Positions 1 to 7,305 of a DNA stretch of 47,898 bases are shown in pieces. Position 1 is the first letter of the stretch. Each line of letters starts with the position of its first letter. The notes below the pieces were generated by a model, which saw nothing but the letters and a program-made list of their open reading frames with translations, did no database searches and had not been told where the DNA came from. Location of the stretch: contig CAYJOP010000008.1 of NCBI GenBank assembly GCA_964371835.1, positions 1 to 47,898 on the forward strand, in the 5' to 3' direction. Source of the stretch: CAYJAD01 sp964371835 (GTDB taxonomy: Bacteria > Desulfobacterota > Desulfovibrionia > Desulfovibrionales > Desulfovibrionaceae). The position numbers were made by a program, and so were the translations under genes.

Positions 1-1408
1 TTAAGTCCAAGTGCGCACCAAAGGAAAATTGCTCGCTCATTCTGTAGCTAGCCCCTGCGGTAACACCCACATTGCTACCATCATAATCATATTTACTATT
101 ATTAGCATAGTTTGCATGTGGGCTTAAGAATACTTGCCAATTATTATTCATGGCACTTGAACCAGCGGCAACACCGCTAGTGTTATTTTGCCCAGCATCT
201 GCAATTAAATTGGCTTGTGTATAAATTTCCACAAGGGCATTGCGTAGGGAAGCTGACAAATTGTTAAATTGACTTTGTACTTGGCTTACCGCTTGTTGCA
301 TTGTGGCAGCACCTGGGGTTGTTTCTTCGCTCACATTGCTATCAAGGCGTACAGTGGCATTAAATGGATCATTGCCATTCACAAGGGTAGCTTTTAAAAA
401 TGGAACTTCTGCTACAGCCTCAGCAATATTTCCTTCAACATGATTAGCTGTCAAAACTCCTTCATTTACCATATCAGTCGTGAACTTTATCATGTCAGCT
501 ACATTATAGGTTTTACCAAGCTGAAATTCCTGTGCTGAAGTTCCGGGGCGCAATATTAGTTTAGTATTTTTAAAGTCTACATGTCCCAATTTATAGATAC
601 CAAATACATTATCGTGTATGGAATAATTTCTTAAAGTGGTGGCCCATGTTCCAACATTTAAATTACCTTCAATAGCCAAGGCCTCACTGGCGATGCCTGA
701 GTCAGCCCAAACATCAATAACTCCTGTATTACTGATGGTTAAGCCTTCTGATTCGCCACGCATACCAAAAATTTCTTGGCCAGTACCCCTTACGCTAATA
801 TAGCCACTATTATGAAAATTGGCGGCGGATTCACGGCTATACATACCGTAGGAAGCCTTATATGCATTTATGATAATTGTACCGTTATTGATTAGCGTAT
901 GTGAATTTCCGAAATAGCTATGCATTGCTATCAGCAGTTCTGCTTGGCTATCGGAGGAGCGTAATAAAATTGTACCATTATTAATCAACGTATGTGAGCC
1001 ATTATCTGAGCGTGCATACATGCCATAAGCATGTTTATCTATAGAGATTATATTAATAGTACCATTGTTGGTTAGTCTGTGTGAGCCACTATCTGATCCT
1101 GCAAACATGCCATAACTATGCGCTTGAGCATCATTAATAGTAATATCACCAAAGTTACTAAAGTTATAACTTGCAGTACCGGAAGATTGTCCATACATAG
1201 CAATTCGATAGTTGCCAGCAACGCTATACAAGGCACCATTTAAAATTGTGCCATGGTTCTCAAGGACTGGGCCTAGTGTAGTAGCATCCATACTATTTAC
1301 AGTTGTGCCAGCTGGGTTGGTGGCGGCATTTGCACTTGGACTAAGGGGCATGGTACAAAGCATGGCAAAACAACATGCCAAAATTGAATTTCTAATTAAC
1401 CTAATCAT
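1..1408 (-). CDS. Autotransporter (type V secretion), 3' end cut by window edge
   Basis: The minus-strand frame is open from an ATG at 1408 to base 1, about 469 codons with no stop, so the end of the protein lies outside the window. A Shine-Dalgarno sequence (AAGGAAG) lies just before the ATG. Residues 1-27 form a signal peptide ending in ANA. The passenger (about 28-370) has recurring N-x-G-x-I rungs; three near-identical copies of SH(T/R)L(I/T)NNGTI start at residues 109, 138 and 169, as expected for a beta-helix adhesin. From about residue 425 (WQVFLSPHANY) the alternating pattern typical of the autotransporter beta-domain (PF03797) begins. Established family role: the beta-barrel inserts in the outer membrane and displays the passenger. 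The passenger target is unknown. It lies 50 nt downstream of the selenoprotein-like gene on the same strand. Confidence 0.85.
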   Translation of the reverse strand, partial: MIRLIRNSILACCFAMLCTMPLSPSANAATNPAGTTVNSMDATTLGPVLENHGTILNGALYSVAGNYRIAMYGQSSGTASYNFSNFGDITINDAQAHSYGMFAGSDSGSHRLTNNGTINIISIDKHAYGMYARSDNGSHTLINNGTILLRSSDSQAELLIAMHSYFGNSHTLINNGTIIINAYKASYGMYSRESAANFHNSGYISVRGTGQEIFGMRGESEGLTISNTGVIDVWADSGIASEALAIEGNLNVGTWATTLRNYSIHDNVFGIYKLGHVDFKNTKLILRPGTSAQEFQLGKTYNVADMIKFTTDMVNEGVLTANHVEGNIAEAVAEVPFLKATLVNGNDPFNATVRLDSNVSEETTPGAATMQQAVSQVQSQFNNLSASLRNALVEIYTQANLIADAGQNNTSGVAAGSSAMNNNWQVFLSPHANYANNSKYDYDGSNVGVTAGASYRMSEQFSFGAHLDL

Positions 1409-1458
1409 AAACTTCCTTTTCTTCATTCGTTTAATAAAATAGTTGCTTTGCCCATTTT

Positions 1459-2010
1459 TTATGTGGCAACAGCTAATAGTTCATCATTACTAAGTCTTGT
1501 GGTATGGTCTGGGTTTGTATAAACAAACTTAATATTACCACTGGCATCTGCCACATAAACAGCAGGTACTGGCAAGTTATGGTGAGTTTCGCCAGAGGCC
1601 TTTACTAAATCAATATTAAATTTTTCTAGATACATGGCTACAATATCATCTTCCATGTGGAAGGCAAGGCCAAAGCTTTCTGCAAGTTCTACTTTGCAAT
1701 CTGAAAATAGTGGGAAGTTTAGGCTTTTGCTAAGATGTGTTTTTTGAAGACCCTCGGCTAAGTCTGGGCAAATGCCTATAACTTCATAACCACGCTCTTG
1801 TAATGTTGGTAGAATGTCGTTTATTCCCGCTAACTGCGTGAGGCAAAAACGTCACCAATCACCACGGTAAAAAACAATAATAGATGCCTTGCCATTAATG
1901 GCTTGCTCTAGGGTGGTTTTTTGTCCATCCATGGTGCCAAGTGGACCATCTGGAAGGTTGCTACCCACAGCTAATGGGGAAATTTTTTCAGCAGAAGTTG
2001 CAATTGTCAT
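1459..2010 (-). CDS. Peroxiredoxin-like (AhpC/TSA-type) selenoprotein, UGA-encoded Sec53
   Basis: Reading from an ATG at 2010 gives 183 residues if the in-frame UGA at 1852-1854 is read through, ending at TAA. The context is FYRGDW-U-RFC, matching the thioredoxin-fold active-site signature of peroxiredoxin-like proteins (FYRGxWCxxC), with the UGA replacing the first Cys; U53 and C56 would form a UxxC redox pair. The sequences on both sides belong to the same family and frame: before it an AhpC-type N-terminus, after it the PTLQERGYEVIGICPD strand-helix region, the FPLFSD segment and a C-terminal PAVYVADASG strand. No other stop or frameshift is present. SD GGAGG lies 5 nt before the ATG. A hairpin right after the UGA fits a bacterial SECIS. 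Likely role (inference): reduction of peroxides or disulfides in the cytoplasm. The alternative is a Cys-to-stop nonsense mutation; selA, selB, selC and selD are not in this window, so the decoding machinery cannot be confirmed here. Confidence 0.82.
1818..1851 (-). promoter_or_regulatory. Candidate bacterial SECIS hairpin for the UGA at 1852-1854
   Basis: The 34 nt directly after the UGA fold as CGUUU pairing with AAACG at the base, UU with AA, CC with GG, then an upper stem CGC/GCG closing the loop AGUUA: about 12 pairs with internal bulges. The apical loop starts 16 nt after the UGA and has G in its second position followed by U. Known bSECIS models ask for a short upper stem, a loop about 16-37 nt from the UGA and a G among the first two loop bases; this hairpin meets all three. 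Folding was done by eye. Confidence 0.65.
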
Positions 2011-2058
2011 ATAATACCTCCATAAATATTTAAAAATAAACTTATTAACTTGCTATGT

Positions 2059-2086
2059 ATTTTACACAATGTGCATAAAATTGCAA
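2059..2086 (-). promoter_or_regulatory. Possible sigma-70 promoter of the selenoprotein-like gene
   Basis: On the minus strand TTGCAA (2086-2081) and TAAAAT (2064-2059) are separated by 16 nt, about 50 nt upstream of the ATG at 2010. The -10 matches 5 of 6 consensus bases and the -35 matches 4 of 6. The region is AT-rich, so a chance match is possible. Confidence 0.4.
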
Positions 2087-2141
2087 TATTATCATATCAA
2101 ACTTATATTAATACCCATGTCTTTAAGCAGCACACTTCGTT

Positions 2142-2651
2142 TTAAGCAGTGCCTTCCTTAGCTTCTGGCATGGTGGCAGAGGCATGCATTTGCAAACGCC
2201 ACTCTTTAACTTCGTCGGTGGCTCGCCATTGGGAAAAAAAGTTCTTCCATGCACCAAATTCTAAAAAACCTTCGTCAAGTTGGCTTTCATGGCTTTGCAC
2301 CCATGTGTTAAATAGCTGTAATTCTATCTGAAAAGTGCTACTATCAAAGACCATATCGCTCATATTTTGGGGTATGGTTTTGCCGTCAATTTCTGTTACC
2401 ACAAAGGTACACAAAGCAGCACGAGATGAGTCAAAGGTAAGCTCCTTACCATTTAATAGCTCAGCCAAATGCAATAAATGCGGATATAATTCCTTTATCT
2501 TATTCATGCCTTGCTCTGGCACTGTTAAAAATAAAACATCTTCTTGTTCTGGCTTTTCGCTAATAAAGTAAAAACGTAACCAATTTTCAAACATTACAGC
2601 TTCTAAGATGGTTTCAACACCCTTGGCAAAGGCTTCTGATTGTTGTGACAT
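2142..2651 (-). CDS. Conserved-looking hypothetical protein, 169 aa
   Basis: ATG at 2651 with SD GGGAG and stop TAA. The 169-residue product is soluble and acidic, with no signal peptide or membrane segment, and has no motif I recognise. Its N-terminus (EAFAKGVETILEAVMFENWLRFYFI) looks helical, and the middle has several strands around a Cys-containing LCTFVVTE segment. It lies 131 nt upstream of the selenoprotein-like gene on the same strand, but the gap contains a plausible separate promoter, so co-transcription is uncertain. It diverges from the helicase gene at 2732. Confidence 0.7.
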   Translation of the reverse strand: MSQQSEAFAKGVETILEAVMFENWLRFYFISEKPEQEDVLFLTVPEQGMNKIKELYPHLLHLAELLNGKELTFDSSRAALCTFVVTEIDGKTIPQNMSDMVFDSSTFQIELQLFNTWVQSHESQLDEGFLEFGAWKNFFSQWRATDEVKEWRLQMHASATMPEAKEGTA

Positions 2652-2731
2652 TATAAACTCCCTTTAAAATTTCTTAACTAATGTATAAGCCAAACCTTGC
2701 TTACGTCAAGATATAACAGTAGTATACCTCT

Positions 2732-4930
2732 ATGATTGATTACAAACAAAGCTTAAATCCTGCCCAATTTGCGGCTGCCACTGCCAAAGACGGCCCTGTA
2801 CTTGTTATTGCAGGTGCAGGTTCTGGCAAAACTCGCACCATTGTTTACCGCCTAGCTTGGCTTGTGGAGCAAGGCATTGACCCTTGCGACATGCTGCTTT
2901 TAACCTTCACTCGTAAAGCCGCACAAGAAATGCTTTTGCGTGCCTCACAACTTTTGGAGCGTGGGCTTGTGGGCGTGCGTGGTGGAACTTTTCACGCTTT
3001 TGCATATAGTATTTTGCGCCAATATCGCCCTGCATGGCTTGAAGGGCGGCAATTTTCCGTCATGGACAGTGCAGATATTTCAGCAGCCATTAGACATTGC
3101 CGTGAAGAATTAAAATTGGGCAAGGGTGATCGCTCCTTCCCCAGAACTCAAAATATAGTGGGCATTTTAAGCAAGGCCCGCAATAAAGAAATAAGCATTG
3201 AAGAAGTTTTACAACGTGAGGCCACACATTTATTGCCACATACCGACGCCTTGCAAGCACTAGATGTGGCCTATACTAACTTTAGACGCACCCAAGGCCT
3301 GCTTGATTATGATGATTTACTCTTTGAGCTTGAGGCCATCTTGCATGAAGAAAAAATGCAAGCCCTTCGTCAAAGCTTACGCCATATTATGGTGGATGAA
3401 TATCAAGATACAAACCTAGTTCAAGCTCGTTTGGTTCGCTTACTTGGGGGTAAGGAATACGGTGGGCATGGTAATGTTATGGCTGTGGGTGATGATGCTC
3501 AGTCCATCTATGCCTTCCGTGGGGCAAATGTTCGTAATATCTTGGATTTTCCTGAAAATTTTGCAGACACGAAAATTATTCGATTGGAAGAAAACTATCG
3601 CTCAACCCAAGCTGTGCTTGATGTGGCAAATACCTTGCTTAGCAATGCTACTGAGTCATTTGATAAAAATTTATTCACTAAGCGAGAGGGTGGAAATCCC
3701 GTGCGCATGATCACGCCCAATAGCGATAAAAGCCAAGCAGATGTTGTAACTAGGCGTATTGTAGAATTGTTGAAAAGCTATTTGCCACATGAAATTGCAG
3801 TGCTTTTTAGGGCAGGCTTTCATTCATATAATTTAGAGGTGGCCTTAAATAGAGCTGGTATTAAATTTCGTAAATACGGCGGCTTGCGCTTTGCAGAGGC
3901 GGCGCACATTAAAGACGTGCTGGCTTTTGCAAGATTAATTGTAAATCCTTTGGATATGCAGGCTTTTGAGCGTGTGGCGGTTTTGCATAAGGGCATTGGC
4001 AAAAAAACCATGCAAAAGCTGTATAATGTGGCCATTCAAGGTGATGCTAAGGCCACAGAAAAGGCCTTTGCCAAATATCAGGGCTTCCTTACAGACATGC
4101 GATTTGTGGATAATATGCGTGAACTTAGCCAACACAAAAGCCCATCTGACCTTGTGGAGCTTATTATTGAGCATTATCAACCCTACCTTGAGGCCGCATA
4201 TCCTGACGATTATCCACGTCGCCGCCAAGGTCTTGATGAAATGCTTAGCATGGCTGCAAATGCCACACATCTTGATTTATTCATTGCGGACCTTGTGCTT
4301 GATACTGTTGAGGATGAAGATGTGGACGAGGAAAGTGTAATCCTCTCCACAGTGCATTCTGCCAAGGGCCTTGAGTGGAACGCTGTTATAATTATAGATC
4401 TTGTGGAGGAGCGTTTTCCCTCACGCCATGCCATGAATGATGCCGAAAGCTTTGAGGAAGAACGCCGCTTAATGTACGTTGCCTGCACAAGAGCCAAGCA
4501 ACAATTAGAATTATATGCACCATCTTCTGTGTATACAAGGGGTAGCATGGGCAGTGTTTATGCAAGCCCAAGCCCATTTTTAAGGGAATTGCCGCGCGGC
4601 ATGTGCGAAGAATGGTACGAAACCTATGGTAAAATTTTGCAAAAGAAAAGCAATGGCGATGCGCCCATAACAAGGCTTTTGCCACCCAGCTCGCCCAGCC
4701 TAATCAGCGCGTCAGGCTCGGACTTTTTAGATATGGCAAATCCATTTGCTGAAAAAGAAAATTCAAGTCCAGCCCCAGCAGATACAAACAGTAAGCCGCT
4801 TGGTTATTGTCAGCATAAAATTTTTGGGCGTGGGAAGATGATAAAATTTATACCACCAGATAAATATCAAGTTAACTTTGCGGGCTTTGGCTTAAAAGTA
4901 ATTATGCAGGATTTTTTGACCTTGGAGTAA
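2732..4930 (+). CDS. uvrD: UvrD/PcrA/Rep-family ATP-dependent DNA helicase
   Basis: The 732-aa protein carries the superfamily 1A helicase motifs in order: Q motif LNPAQ (8-12), Walker A GAGSGKT (28-34), motif Ia LLLTFTRKAA, Walker B DEYQD (222-226), motif III GDDAQSIYAFRG (253-264), EENYRST, and C-terminal STVHSAKGLEW (motif V) and ERRLMYVACTRAK (motif VI). The C-terminal 40 residues (LGYCQHKIFGRGKM onwards) resemble the Tudor-like RNA-polymerase-binding tail of PcrA/UvrD. These enzymes unwind DNA 3'-5' in nucleotide excision and mismatch repair and remove proteins from DNA. thiL starts 2 nt after its stop, so the two genes are probably co-transcribed. Confidence 0.95.
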   Translation: MIDYKQSLNPAQFAAATAKDGPVLVIAGAGSGKTRTIVYRLAWLVEQGIDPCDMLLLTFTRKAAQEMLLRASQLLERGLVGVRGGTFHAFAYSILRQYRPAWLEGRQFSVMDSADISAAIRHCREELKLGKGDRSFPRTQNIVGILSKARNKEISIEEVLQREATHLLPHTDALQALDVAYTNFRRTQGLLDYDDLLFELEAILHEEKMQALRQSLRHIMVDEYQDTNLVQARLVRLLGGKEYGGHGNVMAVGDDAQSIYAFRGANVRNILDFPENFADTKIIRLEENYRSTQAVLDVANTLLSNATESFDKNLFTKREGGNPVRMITPNSDKSQADVVTRRIVELLKSYLPHEIAVLFRAGFHSYNLEVALNRAGIKFRKYGGLRFAEAAHIKDVLAFARLIVNPLDMQAFERVAVLHKGIGKKTMQKLYNVAIQGDAKATEKAFAKYQGFLTDMRFVDNMRELSQHKSPSDLVELIIEHYQPYLEAAYPDDYPRRRQGLDEMLSMAANATHLDLFIADLVLDTVEDEDVDEESVILSTVHSAKGLEWNAVIIIDLVEERFPSRHAMNDAESFEEERRLMYVACTRAKQQLELYAPSSVYTRGSMGSVYASPSPFLRELPRGMCEEWYETYGKILQKKSNGDAPITRLLPPSSPSLISASGSDFLDMANPFAEKENSSPAPADTNSKPLGYCQHKIFGRGKMIKFIPPDKYQVNFAGFGLKVIMQDFLTLE

Positions 4931-4932
4931 GT

Positions 4933-5970
4933 ATGCCTGTAACATCAGAAGCTCACTTTTTACAGATAGTTGACAAGTATTTTCCCAATCAACACCCAAG
5001 TCTTGCCTTGGGCCGTGGTGATGATTGTGCCATTTTACGAACCCAAGGAAAAATTTGTGTAAGTACCGATCTTTTTTTGGAAGATGTGCACTTTCGGCGT
5101 TCATACTTTGAGGCTCAGGACGTGGGCCATAAAGCACTTGCAGTAAATATCAGCGACATTGCCGCCATGGGCGCAAAACCCATGGGCTTTAGCCTTGGTG
5201 TGGGCTTGCCTGAAACTATTAGCGAGCAGTGGCTTGATGGGTTTTTTTCTGGCCTGTCTAGCCTTGCAAAGAAATTTGACATGATTTTAGTGGGTGGCGA
5301 TGTGACAAGCTCACCCTTTGTGCATATTAGCATTACCATATGGGGTGTTGCTGCAAAGTCGCTCTTGAAAAGCCATGAGGAGGAACAAAGAAAATTCCTC
5401 AAACGTGGCGGTGCCATGCCAGGTGATACACTATTCATGGTGGGGTCATTGGGCCTTGCAAGGCTTGGATTGCAGGTGCTTGAAAAAGATGGAATTAGTG
5501 CCATAGAGCAGTGGCCCACAGCTGTGGCGGCACATCTTCGGCCTGCGCCCTTGGTGAATGCTGGTTTAATCATTGCTCGCCTTGGTGCGCAAGCTAGGCC
5601 GTCGGTGTTAATGGATGTGTCAGACGGGCTGGCAAGTGATTTACCACGCTTACTTGGTATGCATGGGCAAGAGCAAAGTTTAGCACATCTTGGTGCGCAA
5701 GTTATTTTGCCAGAGGCATTGTTGCATGAGGAAGTTATACGCTACAATAGAGAGCATGGCCTTTGCCCAAGTACCGAAGCTTGGCTTGGTGGTGAGGATT
5801 ATGCGCTACTTGGGGCTTGTGTGCCAAAGTTATTTCCCATACTTCGGGCGGCATTACCTATGGCCAAAAGTATTGGCGTTATAACCGATGATGGTAAAAT
5901 AACACTTAATGGCGCTGAGGTTTCGCAAAATGCTGGGTATGATCATTTTGGTCATTCGCTCGGCAGATAG
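4933..5970 (+). CDS. thiL: Thiamine-monophosphate kinase
   Basis: This 345-aa protein phosphorylates thiamine monophosphate to thiamine diphosphate. ThiL/PurM-type signatures are visible: GRGDDCAIL (27-35), STDLFLEDVHF (44-54), ALAVNISDIAAMGA (68-81), VGGD (120-123), MDVSDGLASDL and GGEDYALLGAC. The Asp residues in DD, STD and SD bind the Mg-ATP. It is expressed with the upstream helicase gene (2-nt spacing). The typical family end GYDHF is followed here by GHSLGR and a stop, and these last codons lie in a 21-bp sequence repeated at 6190-6210, so the natural C-terminus appears to have been extended by a repeat. SelD, a relative, was excluded: it has a catalytic Cys/Sec near its N-terminus that is absent here. 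Confidence 0.94.
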   Translation: MPVTSEAHFLQIVDKYFPNQHPSLALGRGDDCAILRTQGKICVSTDLFLEDVHFRRSYFEAQDVGHKALAVNISDIAAMGAKPMGFSLGVGLPETISEQWLDGFFSGLSSLAKKFDMILVGGDVTSSPFVHISITIWGVAAKSLLKSHEEEQRKFLKRGGAMPGDTLFMVGSLGLARLGLQVLEKDGISAIEQWPTAVAAHLRPAPLVNAGLIIARLGAQARPSVLMDVSDGLASDLPRLLGMHGQEQSLAHLGAQVILPEALLHEEVIRYNREHGLCPSTEAWLGGEDYALLGACVPKLFPILRAALPMAKSIGVITDDGKITLNGAEVSQNAGYDHFGHSLGR

Positions 5971-6210
5971 TATGCACATGGAACTAAATTCCATGTGCCA
6001 GCCTCGCTCATTCAACGGCTAGCTACCGCTAGCTACTCCGTAGGTTTAAGGTCATNNNNNNNNNNNNNNNNNNNNNNNNNNNNNNNNNNNNNNNNNNNNN
6101 NNNNNNNNNNNNNNNNNNNNNNNNNNNNNNNNNNNNNNNNNNNNNNNNNNNNNNNCGGCTAGCTACCGCTAGCTACTCCGTAGGTTTAAGGTCATTCGCT
6201 CGGCAGATAG
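5950..6210. repeat. Repeat unit flanking an assembly gap (N at 6056-6155)
   Basis: A 40-bp sequence at 6016-6055 reappears exactly at 6156-6195 on the other side of 100 N bases, and the 21-bp sequence 5950-5970 reappears at 6190-6210. The unit contains a tandem GCTAGCTAC motif. Exactly 100 N is the usual placeholder for a gap of unknown size. The simplest reading is a tandem repeat of about 100 bp that the assembler could not resolve; the 40-bp flanks may even be one copy assembled twice. No gene is visible between 5971 and 6230. Confidence 0.85.
5974..5998. repeat. Hairpin after thiL
   Basis: GCACATGGAA and TTCCATGTGC form a perfect 10-bp stem around the 5-nt loop CTAAA, starting 4 nt after the thiL stop. 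No T-run follows, so a classical intrinsic terminator is not supported; it may be part of the repeat unit described nearby. Confidence 0.5.
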
Positions 6211-6230
6211 ATTTCATCTAAGATAATTCG

Positions 6231-7130
6231 TCATTTAGACGCATTATGCCATTTGAGCCTACGCTCAATGCCGTGAAAAATATTGGTGCAAATTAATGAA
6301 AGTAGCAAATATAATAATGCCACCAATATCCAAGTTTCAAAGGGTAGGCGTGTAATGGCCATGACTTCCATACCTTGAAAGGTTAACTCTGGCACAGAAA
6401 TCAAAGACGCAAGAGCTGAATCCTTAAAAATTGATACATATTGCCCAGCTAGTGGTGGCAACATTATGGGCAAGCATTGCGGTAAAAGAACTTTAAAAAA
6501 TTGTTGTCTTTTATTAAAACCTAAGGCTTGTGCAGCATCCCACTGCCCTTGCGGCAAGCTTTGTAAGCCTGCTCTTACAATTTCAGCCACATATGCCCCT
6601 TGATAAAAACCAAGTGTAATCACAGCCGCAAGCATGCGATCCATATTCTCAGGTGTAGAAAATATAAAAGCAATGACGCTTTGCACTGGTGGTGAAGCCT
6701 CACGCGCCATATTGGTGAAAAAACTTAATGTGCTATCGCTGGTTAAAAAATAAAGTAGGAATAAAAGTATTAGTGGTGGCGTGTTGCGCAAAAAAATTAC
6801 TGCACCATAAATAATGTGTGATAGAGGATCCTTGGGCTTTGATGCTAAACGAATACCTACAAATAGCCCAATAATTAAGGCCAAAAGGCCAGACCAAATG
6901 CCAAGGCGAACTGTTGCCAAAATGCCTTTGAGCAATAGACCCATATGCCAGCCTTGTTCATCATGCCAACCAATGTATTTTATGAGCTCATGCCAATTGA
7001 GGCTTTGAGGCAAGGCACTTTGAGAGCCGGTTGCTTGATTATAAAAAAAGATGGCAAATAAAAATATTGCTAGGGCTAGCACCACATCTAACCATAACCA
7101 GCGGCGCATATAGGTGGATTTTTTAAGCAT
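6231..7130 (-). CDS. Amino-acid ABC transporter permease (HisM/GltJ type)
   Basis: The 299-aa inner-membrane protein has an N-terminal membrane helix (about 12-31), a loop with Trp-rich WHELIKYIGWHDEQGWHMG, then a BPD_transp_1 domain with about five helices. The EAA loop that contacts the ATPase is clear: EIVRAGLQSLPQGQWDAA followed by ALGFNKRQQFFKVLLP. FLRNTPPLILLFLLYF is typical of polar amino-acid permeases. The ATPase, binding protein and second permease are not adjacent; on one side is the gap and on the other MltA, so they may lie elsewhere or be lost in the gap. The stop codon is UGA, which shows that UGA also acts as a stop in this genome. The start codon lies inside a perfect 16-bp palindrome. 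Confidence 0.88.
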   Translation of the reverse strand: MLKKSTYMRRWLWLDVVLALAIFLFAIFFYNQATGSQSALPQSLNWHELIKYIGWHDEQGWHMGLLLKGILATVRLGIWSGLLALIIGLFVGIRLASKPKDPLSHIIYGAVIFLRNTPPLILLFLLYFLTSDSTLSFFTNMAREASPPVQSVIAFIFSTPENMDRMLAAVITLGFYQGAYVAEIVRAGLQSLPQGQWDAAQALGFNKRQQFFKVLLPQCLPIMLPPLAGQYVSIFKDSALASLISVPELTFQGMEVMAITRLPFETWILVALLYLLLSLICTNIFHGIERRLKWHNASK

Positions 7131-7142
7131 GATGCATCATGC
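7127..7142. promoter_or_regulatory. Palindrome over the ABC permease start codon
   Basis: GCATGATGCATCATGC is a perfect 16-bp palindrome that includes the ATG of the permease gene (7130-7128). A second dyad, TGCAC-AAA-GTGCA, lies at about 7150-7162, and TAATGCAC recurs near 7180. This arrangement could be an operator or could occlude the start codon in the mRNA. It may also be chance in AT-rich DNA. Confidence 0.35.
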
Positions 7143-7305
7143 CTTAGTAATGCACAAAGTGCAAGCTGTGGTATATCTAATGCACTTTAGCGGGAATTAA
7201 AGGATGGCTGGACCACAAGTTGACCATATTTCGTACTCCTAATTTGTCCTAGTAAAAAGGGTTTTAAGATAATGCTATTTTTGTATTGGTAAGGAAATCA
7301 CTTTG

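Noticed and set aside
1852..1854. UGA reassigned to Trp or Gly genome-wide
   Set aside because: The ABC permease at 6231 ends with UGA at a normal length, and I noticed no other coding UGA.
1459..2010. Frameshifted or decayed peroxiredoxin pseudogene
   Set aside because: Both halves share one frame, the single UGA is exactly at a catalytic Cys, no other lesion is seen and a SECIS-like fold follows. A nonsense mutation remains possible.
4933..5970. SelD (selenophosphate synthetase), which would fit the selenoprotein
   Set aside because: Motifs and the GYDHF end are those of ThiL; the catalytic Cys/Sec of SelD is absent.
5950..6210. CRISPR or IS end at the gap
   Set aside because: Only two copies of the 40-bp sequence in direct orientation, no terminal inverted repeats and no transposase.
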